This document shows positions 1 to 5,114 of a stretch of DNA of 5,474 nt, piece after piece; the stretch's first letter is position 1; every line of letters begins with the position of its first letter. The DNA comes from Allosphingosinicella sp. Lineage in GTDB: Bacteria; Pseudomonadota; Alphaproteobacteria; Sphingomonadales; Sphingomonadaceae. The stretch covers positions 1 to 5,474 of the forward strand of contig JASLBD010000238.1 of the NCBI GenBank assembly GCA_030146745.1. Direction: 5' to 3'. Under the pieces are notes generated by a model. That model was not told the origin of the DNA. It did not search any database and saw nothing but the letters and a program-made list of their open reading frames with translations. Made by a program: the position numbers and the translations under genes.

Positions 1-1
1 G

Positions 2-808
2 GAATCTTCGCAGAAGGCGGGCGACGAATGGATATTGCCCTTGCTCTCGAGCGCCTCGCCCGGCGCCCTTGCCGCCGGAACGGCCGGCCCCGGCGAGGTC
101 GACCTGGTGGACCGCCAGTCGATGGAAGGCGAGGATGAAGAGATCATCATCACCGGCAGGGGCTATACCGGACATTCCTATTCCTGGGACGGCGGCGGCG
201 ACGGCTCTTCGACTGGCGGCACCGGCAGCACGGGCGGCGGCGGCGGCGGTTCTTACTATGCGGCCCCGGTAGCACAACACACCCAGGATTGTGGAACCGA
301 GGATGGCGCCGCAATCCAAGTGGCCAAGCATGTGAAAGGGGAACTTCCGGCAAATGTTTCCGGACCCGCGGATCCGATGACGACTTCCACTGGGAATGAT
401 TGGACGAAGGTCGAATTCGGCACGATGATCGTGAAAAATTCCAACGGTTTCGGTGCGCTCAATGACACGATCTATTCGAACGATCTTCCGGGTGACCTCC
501 GAATTCAGTATGACGCTGCACAGCCGGTAGTGGGTTTCTGGCATTCGCATCCAGGGACGAATCGCAGCTCAGATCAGCAACTGGAGGACCGTTACCCCTC
601 CATCGATGACTGGAACATGCTGGATCGGATCAAGGCCGGCGCAGGCGCGGACTCGAACCCGTCCTTGTGGATCATGGACTATCTCGGCACAACGCGCGAG
701 TTCAAGTATACCGAGCGGGACTATTTCGTGAATTTGCTTAATAATGCCTTAAAGATGAAGAATGGAGAAGGTCTGGAAGGGAGAACACGGTCAGAATCTT
801 GCGGGTAG
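2..808 (+). CDS. JAMM/MPN-like (DUF4329-type) metalloprotease-domain protein, 5' partial
   Basis: The reading frame is open to the left window edge, so the true start lies upstream; the TTG at 35 has no obvious ribosome site and the ATG at 28 is in another frame. Residues are counted from codon 35. A low-complexity N-terminal part contains an acidic 'EEIIITGR' stretch (35-42), then a Gly/Ser-rich linker (about 53-73), then a compact domain (about 86-240). In that domain a Glu (E127 in 'VEFGTMIV') precedes H170-S-H172-P, with P188-S189-x-x-D192 further on. This is the JAMM metal-site pattern (Glu, His-x-His, Ser-x2-Asp), but with a longer loop than usual between the His pair and the Ser/Asp. 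Members of this fold cleave isopeptide or peptide bonds with zinc; related domains occur at the C-termini of Rhs-like and other exported proteins. Its substrate cannot be told from the sequence. DNA encoding the domain is far lower in GC than the linker DNA. The unknown repeat gene starts 35 bases downstream. JAMM assignment is moderately sure; toxin, processing or housekeeping roles remain open. Confidence 0.8.
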   Translation, partial: ESSQKAGDEWILPLLSSASPGALAAGTAGPGEVDLVDRQSMEGEDEEIIITGRGYTGHSYSWDGGGDGSSTGGTGSTGGGGGGSYYAAPVAQHTQDCGTEDGAAIQVAKHVKGELPANVSGPADPMTTSTGNDWTKVEFGTMIVKNSNGFGALNDTIYSNDLPGDLRIQYDAAQPVVGFWHSHPGTNRSSDQQLEDRYPSIDDWNMLDRIKAGAGADSNPSLWIMDYLGTTREFKYTERDYFVNLLNNALKMKNGEGLEGRTRSESCG

Positions 809-843
809 CCGGTTGGAGATTGTAAAAAAGTAGGTAGACAGCA

Positions 844-1266
844 GTGATGGGTACTTACAGTGCGGCCTTAGTCGGATTACTGCTGCTGGCGGAGCAGGGC
901 TCGATCATCATCGACACCAAGCATCCGATCGCGCCGGAATATCACCGCTATGACTACGAAACGACCTGCGGATCGAACCTGTTACAAGTCCGCTTCGGTA
1001 ACGATGGGGAGGAGAACGGCCGCGTCGATCATTTGCTCCTCGACGGTCGGCCAGTCGCCGACGCTGCCGAGGCGCTGCAGATACGCGCCGCCCGCCGACT
1101 GATCATGGGCATCGAGATCCTGGACTGCGGGATTGGTCCGCGGCGATCGGTTCTTCGCGGAACGATCGATTTCGAGCCGGGGGAGTCGCGAAGGCTGGGT
1201 ATGAGGTCGGCGCTCGCTTTCCGCCTGATCCGGGAGCGTCGGGGCAGCTGGCGGATGACTATCGAC
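844..1266 (+). repeat. First copy of the duplicated gene unit
   Basis: Encodes residues 1-141 of the two-repeat protein. It runs from a GTG start through the hydrophobic N-terminus to the terminal 'R-M-T-I-D', which aligns with the true C-terminus 'R-I-A-V-D' of the second copy. The next codon, CAG at 1267-1269, aligns with the TAG stop of copy 2. Confidence 0.8.
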
Positions 1267-1746
1267 CAGGCAGCCGCCGCCGACTCCGGCGCCGGGAGAA
1301 CCGAATATGTGAGGAGGAAAGTGTCTACGGGTGTTTTTGGCCCGGCCCAGACCGGGTTGCCGATGCTGGCGCAGAAAGGCGGCGGCACGCCCCTCTCCGA
1401 GAATACCACGGGCCCCAAATATCGCCGTTATGACTACGAGTCGGCTTGTGGAGCCTCCGTGTTCCGAGTTGGGTTCCGGAATAGATCCAAGGGAGGGAGC
1501 CGCGTCGATCACGTGCTGATCGACAGCCGGCCGGTCCTGGGCGGGGCGAAAGCGCTGGATCGCTTCGCCGCCCGGCGGGAGATCGACCGGATCGAAATAA
1601 TGAATTGCGGCATGGATGCGCAGCGTCCTCTCTTCCGGGGAATCATGGTGCTGAGCAAGCCGGAGGCGCAGCCAGCCAGCAGGCAGAATACGCTCTTCTT
1701 TCGCCTGGTCCGGGAAGGGGAAGACTGGCGGATCGCCGTCGATTAG
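844..1746 (+). CDS. Two-repeat protein of unknown function, fused tandem duplicate
   Basis: I do not recognise this family. Start is GTG 844 or the adjacent ATG 847, with a weak AGGTAG at 832-837. The 300-residue product has a short hydrophobic N-terminus (AALVGLLLLA, 7-16) without a basic n-region, so export is possible but uncertain. Two homologous units follow, residues about 31-141 and 191-300, each opening with a P-x-Y-x-R-Y-D-Y-E motif and containing R-V-D-H, an A-A-R-R helix and C-G. Each has two cysteines exactly 53 residues apart (C42/C95 and C202/C255), which would suit a disulfide in the periplasm. By hand count 34 of 66 residues are identical between P31-G96 and P191-G256. Similarity extends to the N-terminal segments (GLLLLAEQG at 11-19 against GLPMLAQKG at 171-179), so the whole ancestral gene was duplicated. 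The gene follows the JAMM-like gene by 35 bases and is probably co-transcribed; a partner or immunity role is conceivable but unproven. Confidence 0.8.
   Translation: MMGTYSAALVGLLLLAEQGSIIIDTKHPIAPEYHRYDYETTCGSNLLQVRFGNDGEENGRVDHLLLDGRPVADAAEALQIRAARRLIMGIEILDCGIGPRRSVLRGTIDFEPGESRRLGMRSALAFRLIRERRGSWRMTIDQAAAADSGAGRTEYVRRKVSTGVFGPAQTGLPMLAQKGGGTPLSENTTGPKYRRYDYESACGASVFRVGFRNRSKGGSRVDHVLIDSRPVLGGAKALDRFAARREIDRIEIMNCGMDAQRPLFRGIMVLSKPEAQPASRQNTLFFRLVREGEDWRIAVD
1312..1323 (+). promoter_or_regulatory. Internal ribosome-binding site and GTG start before copy 2
   Basis: AGGAGG at 1312-1317 lies three bases before the in-frame GTG at 1321-1323, inside the fused gene. It sits where the second ancestral gene should begin. 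It may be a relic, or it may still direct synthesis of a separate 141-residue single-repeat product; the three-base spacing is shorter than ideal. Confidence 0.5.
1321..1746 (+). repeat. Second copy of the duplicated gene unit
   Basis: Encodes residues 160-300 and matches copy 1 at an offset of 160 residues (159 at the C-terminal end). It begins at an in-frame GTG preceded by AGGAGG, within one codon of the position equivalent to the copy-1 start, and ends in the TAG at 1744-1746. The copies are clearly diverged at DNA level, so the duplication is not recent. Confidence 0.8.
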
Positions 1747-1798
1747 GAACTCCGGCACGGCGCTCGTGCGCTATTGCGGCGACCGACGTCGCGAGCAG

Positions 1799-1842
1799 GT
1801 GAATGACGTTGGAGTAAAAAGTGAATGACGTTGGAGTAAAAA
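1799..1842. repeat. Perfect 22-bp tandem direct repeat
   Basis: Two identical 22-bp units, 1799-1820 and 1821-1842, each starting GTGAATGACG and ending GGAGTAAAAA, sit directly next to each other. They lie in the 251-bp spacer after the two-repeat gene, and are AT-richer than the flanks. Adjacent ~20-bp repeats are known at the ends of IS21-family insertion sequences, which is one possible origin; a binding site for a regulator is another. No transposase remnant was recognised in the spacer. Confidence 0.85.
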
Positions 1843-1987
1843 GCCATTGCAGCTCGGCATGGCCGCGAAGGCTGGCGGATTCCCCCCCGCTCGGGAACGT
1901 CCTCATGCTCTGCCGACCGTTCCGCGATCGGCCTGATTATGTTCAGGTTCCTCCGGCCATAATGAAGCGCAGCCGCCACAATGGCAT

Positions 1988-1994
1988 GGAGGAG
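1988..1994 (+). promoter_or_regulatory. Ribosome-binding site that decides the start at 1998
   Basis: GGAGGAG lies three to five bases before ATG 1998. The in-frame starts further upstream (GTG 1821 inside the tandem repeat, ATG 1962, ATG 1986) lack such a site and would put a long non-signal extension before the signal peptide. Confidence 0.75.
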
Positions 1995-1997
1995 ACG

Positions 1998-2972
1998 ATG
2001 CGGCCGATGCCAAGCCGAATATCCGCCGGCCTGATGGCCGCTGTGCTGCTCGCGATTCCGGTCGCCGCTCAGCCGCAAGGCGCCGGCCGGTGGCGGGCCG
2101 AGCTCGAGCGCGAGGCCGGACCGGCGCTGGGCCGGACCGCGCTCGCGCGCGTCCGGGCGGCGCGGACCGCGCTGCTGGTGCGCGGGCCCGTCTCCTTTCC
2201 CTACACGGTCCGGCGGCCCGACGGCGCGTACGCCAAGCAGCGTCCGGCTTTCGCGGCGGCGCTGCGGACGGCGGGGGGCTGGGTCCGCCTCTCCGGCGAC
2301 GGGGGCGGCGAGCCCTTCGACGCCGACGCCGGGCGGGCGCTCGACCGGCTCCTCGCCGGGCGCGCCTTGTGGACGGAGCCGGCGCCGGATTCGCGCTGCA
2401 CCGATCCCGGCGGCGCCCTCATGCTGGCAAGGCGCCAGGGGCGCGAGCGGACCCTGGCCTTTCCCTGCGGCTTTGCCGGCCTCGCCGGCGAGGCGGCGCG
2501 GATCGTCCTGGCGGGGCGGATCGACGACTGGAGCCGGGTTCCGGCGTCGGAACGGCCGGCCGGGCTCCCGCTCGCCCGCTTCGACGAGCGGACCGCTTCG
2601 AGCTTCCGCCACATGAGCGGCCTCTATCAGGAGCGGCTGATGGTGATCCGCGACCCCGCCGAATGGCTGGGCCAGTGGCGCCGGATCACCGCGCGCCAGG
2701 GCGATCCGCCGCCGCTGCCCGCCGTCGACTTCAGCCGCGAGATGCTATTGATGGCGGCGATGGGGCCGCAGCCCTCGGGTGGCCGCCGGGTAGCGATCGA
2801 CAGGATCGTCGAGCAACCGGGCGAGCTGCTCGCCTTCGTCCGCTTCGTCTCGCCGGGACTCCGATGCGGGGCGATCGCGGCGGTGACGAGCCCGGTCGAC
2901 ATCGTTCGAATCCCGGCCTCGCCCGCGAACGTGCGCTGGGTGATCGAGCGGCAAGCCTCGCACTGTCCCTGA
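1998..2972 (+). CDS. Exported protein with C-terminal PrcB-like domain
   Basis: Predicted 324-residue secreted or periplasmic protein. The N-terminus has a classic signal peptide: basic start (R2, R7), hydrophobic core 'AGLMAAVLLAIPVAA' (10-24), and likely cleavage after V-A-A (24). There is no lipobox cysteine. Residues about 30-200 match no family that I recognise. The C-terminal part, about 208-318, resembles the PrcB C-terminal domain (protease complex subunit PrcB family): a beta strand with R-D-P-A-E-W, a loop ending V-D-F, then 'MLLMAAMGPQPSGGRRVAI' with the characteristic M-G-x-x-P-S-G-G signature (255-262), and a final strand with T-S-P-V-D-I-V. The domain is named from a spirochaete dentilisin protease complex; in other bacteria its role is mostly unknown. 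Four cysteines (134, 157, 290, 323) could form two disulfides after export. The coding DNA is extremely GC-rich, like the host core. The PrcB assignment rests on the motif and is fairly sure; the function is not known. Confidence 0.8.
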   Translation: MRPMPSRISAGLMAAVLLAIPVAAQPQGAGRWRAELEREAGPALGRTALARVRAARTALLVRGPVSFPYTVRRPDGAYAKQRPAFAAALRTAGGWVRLSGDGGGEPFDADAGRALDRLLAGRALWTEPAPDSRCTDPGGALMLARRQGRERTLAFPCGFAGLAGEAARIVLAGRIDDWSRVPASERPAGLPLARFDERTASSFRHMSGLYQERLMVIRDPAEWLGQWRRITARQGDPPPLPAVDFSREMLLMAAMGPQPSGGRRVAIDRIVEQPGELLAFVRFVSPGLRCGAIAAVTSPVDIVRIPASPANVRWVIERQASHCP

Positions 2973-2988
2973 GGAGCCGGCCGCCTCA

Positions 2989-3102
2989 ATGCCCATGCAC
3001 CAGGCGACCGCGGCTTTCGGAGCGGCGCTGCTCCTAGCCTTGCTCGCGGCCCGATTTCCGGCCTTGTGGCGGATCCTCCGGCCCAGGGTCCGGACTCGCT
3101 AA
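2989..3102 (+). CDS. Possible 37-residue membrane miniprotein
   Basis: A short open frame follows the PrcB-like gene after 16 bases. It would encode a protein with a hydrophobic helix (about A8-A21, 'AAFGAALLLALLAA') followed by a strongly basic tail (five Arg in the last ten residues), the layout of a single-span inner-membrane peptide with its C-terminus inside. GAGGAG at 2971-2976, overlapping the previous stop, is a possible ribosome site but lies 12 bases from the ATG. In GC-rich DNA such frames also arise by chance, so this is tentative. Confidence 0.3.
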   Translation: MPMHQATAAFGAALLLALLAARFPALWRILRPRVRTR

Positions 3103-3126
3103 GGATCGCACCTTGGGTCGGAAAAT

Positions 3127-3243
3127 CGTCATCCCGGACTCGATCCGGGATCCATGAACTCGACAATCGCCGGAAGGGGCGCGGCTGGATCGCCTCGTTC
3201 TCCAGGAACGGTGTTCATGGATCCGACCTTCGTCGGGATGACG
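3127..3243. repeat. REP-like inverted-repeat element 1
   Basis: A 117-bp element with imperfect terminal inverted repeats. The left arm, 3127-3159, starts CGTCATCCCG and ends GGATCCATGAAC; the right arm, 3213-3243, is its inverse at both of these segments. The left arm folds on itself through TCCCGGA and TCCGGGA; the right arm carries a different core with CCGAC paired to GTCGG. It belongs to the dispersed intergenic palindromes usual in sphingomonads and related alphaproteobacteria. It lies in the 332-bp convergent region 3103-3434, in which I see no gene. Confidence 0.8.
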
Positions 3244-3313
3244 CTGGAATCCCTCGGAAACTTCAGAAGCTGATTGAGTACGGACCCTAGAGTTTGTCCT
3301 GTAGAGCTGGAAT

Positions 3314-3402
3314 CGTCACCCCGGACTTGATCCGGGGTCCACTTTCTTCACCTCGCTGCCGCCGAAGAAAAAGGTGGATGCCGGATCAAGTCCGGCATGA
3401 CG
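3314..3402. repeat. REP-like inverted-repeat element 2
   Basis: Two 29-bp arms, 3314-3342 and 3374-3402, are inverted copies matching at 25 of 29 positions around a 31-bp loop. Each arm is also a perfect small hairpin around CCGGA-CTTGA-TCCGG. The four mismatches between arms are the two outer base pairs of this small hairpin, changed on both sides so that pairing is kept. The element lies 32 bp beyond the stop of the histidine kinase and may stabilise or end transcripts from either side. No U-tract follows, so it is not a standard intrinsic terminator. Confidence 0.85.
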
Positions 3403-3434
3403 AGGCGGGCGCTTCCGTCCAAACCGGACGGATC

Positions 3435-5114
3435 CTAGCGCCGGGTCCGCTCCACGGGGAATTTGATCGTGCCCGCCGCCGGCTCCGCCAGGAGATGGGC
3501 GACGCTTCGCGCCAGATCGGCCTGGCGGAAGGGCTTGGCGAGGCGGGGAAGTTCGGAGCCCGAGCCCTCCGCGATCGTCGAATAGCCGCTGATCAGCATC
3601 GCCGGCAGCCCCGGAGCGAGATCGCGCAGGTGGCGGATCAGGTCGACTCCGTTCATGCCCGGCATCAGATAGTCGCTGACGACGACGTCGCAGGTCGCGC
3701 CTTCGCGCACCATCCGAAGCGCCTCCGCCCCGGACGAGGCCTCGACGACGGTATAGCCGATGTCGGCCAGCATGTCGGCGGTGGCGCGGCGGACGATGTC
3801 CTCGTCGTCGACCAGCAGGATCGTCGCGGCGCGGCGGGCGATCACCAGGGGCGTCTGCTCCGTCTCCTCGCGGCCGGCGGGCTCGGCGGCGGCGGGGAGC
3901 CACATCTCCGCCGTCGTGCCCTCCCCCGGCTTGCTCCTGAGGAACAGCATGCCGCCGAGCTGGGCGCACAGGCCGTGGACCATCGAGAGGCCGAGGCCGG
4001 TGCCGCGGCCGACGCCCTTCGTCGAGAAGAAGGGCTCGACCGCATGGCCGAGGGTGACGGAGTCCATGCCCACTCCGGTGTCGCTGATCGCAACCCGTAG
4101 ATATTCGCCCGGCGCGAGCAGCTGGCCGCGGCCGACCGCCTCGGCGCGCGCGGAGATGCTCAGCCTGCCGCCGCCGGCCATGGCGTCGCGCGCGTTCAAG
4201 GCCAGGTTGAGGATCGCGAGCTCGAGCTGGTTGGGGTCGATCCGCGCCGCCGGCAGCTCCGCCGGGCAGTCGACCGCGACCTCGACCATCGGCCCCACCG
4301 ACTTGCGGATCAGGTCCTGCATCCCGCGCAGCAGGGCGACGATGTCCACCGCGCGCGGCTGGAGGTCCTGGCGGCGGGCGAAGGCGAGCAGGCGCTGGAC
4401 GAGGGTCGCGGCCCGGCTCGCCGCCTGAAGCGCCATGTCGATATGGCGGTGCGACTTGTCGGCCGGCGGGGCGCGGCGTCGGAGAAGATCGAGGCTGCCG
4501 ATGATCGGGGTGAGCAAATTGTTGAAATCGTGGGCGACGCCGCCGGTGAGCTGGCCGAGCGTTTCCAGCTTCTGGGCCTCGTGGAGCTGGGCGAGCGCGG
4601 ATTCGTGCTCGCGGGTGCGCTCGTCGACCCGGGCCTCCAGGGTCTCGTTGGCCAAAGTGAGGGCGCACTGGCTGGCGGCGAGCGATTCGAGGCGGGCGCG
4701 GGCCTCATATTGCCGGCGGCGCCCGCGCAGGGCCGACCGGGCGACGCTGACCAGGGTGGTGGGGTGGAACGGCCGCTCGAGGAAGGTGACGTTGCCGAGC
4801 ACCTCGAGGAAACGCTCGGCTGCGGGGTTGCGCTCGAGCCCGCCGCCGCGGCCGGTGAGTAGGACGAAGGGCAGGTCCGACCATTCGGGCTGGGCGTCGA
4901 TCCACGAGCGCACGCCGCGCAGGTCCGAGCGCATCAGCGCCTCCTCGGTGACGAGCACGAAGCCCGCGCCGAGGCCGAGATCCTTGAGCAGGCAGGCGAG
5001 ATCCGGACAGATGGTAGCCGCTATTCCCGCTTCGCCGAGCATGGCGGACGCGACCGCGGCGTCGCGCCCGATCGGGGCGAGGACCAGCGCCCGCTCGGAA
5101 AGCTCGTCGTTCAA
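3435..5114 (-). CDS. Soluble hybrid histidine kinase with N-terminal pseudo-receiver
   Basis: A 559-residue cytoplasmic sensor kinase without membrane spans. Order: receiver-like domain (about 8-128), coiled coil (about 136-185), HisKA with the H-box 'GGVAHDFNNLL' and phosphorylated H195, HATPase with N-box N307 ('NLALNARDAM'), G1 box D345-T-G-V-G, F-box 'EPFFSTKG' and G2 box 'GRGTGLGLS', then a complete receiver (about 431-545) with acidic D436/D437, phosphoacceptor D481 ('VSDYLMPGMNG'), S509 and K527 ('AKPF'). ATP-dependent phosphorylation of H195 followed by transfer to D481 is expected. The N-terminal receiver is degenerate: strand 3 reads 'GFVLVTEEAL' with no Asp, and the usual Lys-Pro is Arg-Pro ('ERPF'), so it probably senses by binding and not by phosphorylation. 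The start is a TTG overlapping the TGA stop of the upstream KaiC-like gene by 4 bp, so translation is probably coupled; no strong ribosome site precedes it. The output partner is not in the window. Confidence 0.96.
   Translation of the reverse strand: MNDELSERALVLAPIGRDAAVASAMLGEAGIAATICPDLACLLKDLGLGAGFVLVTEEALMRSDLRGVRSWIDAQPEWSDLPFVLLTGRGGGLERNPAAERFLEVLGNVTFLERPFHPTTLVSVARSALRGRRRQYEARARLESLAASQCALTLANETLEARVDERTREHESALAQLHEAQKLETLGQLTGGVAHDFNNLLTPIIGSLDLLRRRAPPADKSHRHIDMALQAASRAATLVQRLLAFARRQDLQPRAVDIVALLRGMQDLIRKSVGPMVEVAVDCPAELPAARIDPNQLELAILNLALNARDAMAGGGRLSISARAEAVGRGQLLAPGEYLRVAISDTGVGMDSVTLGHAVEPFFSTKGVGRGTGLGLSMVHGLCAQLGGMLFLRSKPGEGTTAEMWLPAAAEPAGREETEQTPLVIARRAATILLVDDEDIVRRATADMLADIGYTVVEASSGAEALRMVREGATCDVVVSDYLMPGMNGVDLIRHLRDLAPGLPAMLISGYSTIAEGSGSELPRLAKPFRQADLARSVAHLLAEPAAGTIKFPVERTRR

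Noticed and set aside
150..260. TonB-dependent receptor from the EEIIITGR motif
   Set aside because: The motif alone is not enough; no plug or barrel sequence follows, only a Gly-rich linker and the JAMM-like domain.
982..1758. A 258-codon minus-strand frame over the two-repeat gene
   Set aside because: The + strand frame has two homologous protein units with conserved cysteines, which shows that it is the coding strand.
1935..1963. Possible promoter with CATAAT at 1958-1963
   Set aside because: No acceptable -35 hexamer at the right distance, and the element overlaps an ordinary ATG context; too weak to report.
1821..1997. Upstream extension of the PrcB-like gene to the GTG in the tandem repeat
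   Set aside because: The extension has no family features, begins inside the 22-bp repeat, and would bury the signal peptide; GGAGGAG before ATG 1998 marks the better start.
1743..2612. A 289-codon minus-strand frame
   Set aside because: It is an antisense frame of the GC-rich PrcB-like gene with Arg/Pro/Gly-rich content and no domain.
3066..3290. A 74-codon + strand frame in the intergenic region
   Set aside because: It runs through the inverted-repeat element and has no ribosome site or recognisable domain.
3314..3402. Intrinsic terminator for the kinase operon
   Set aside because: The hairpin is long and stable but no run of T follows on either strand; it is better described as a REP-like element.
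3294..4100. A 268-codon open frame on the + strand
   Set aside because: It starts in the palindromic repeats (giving TPDLIRGP- and MPDQVRHDE-type peptides typical of translated repeats) and then runs antisense to the histidine kinase, whose motifs are unambiguous.
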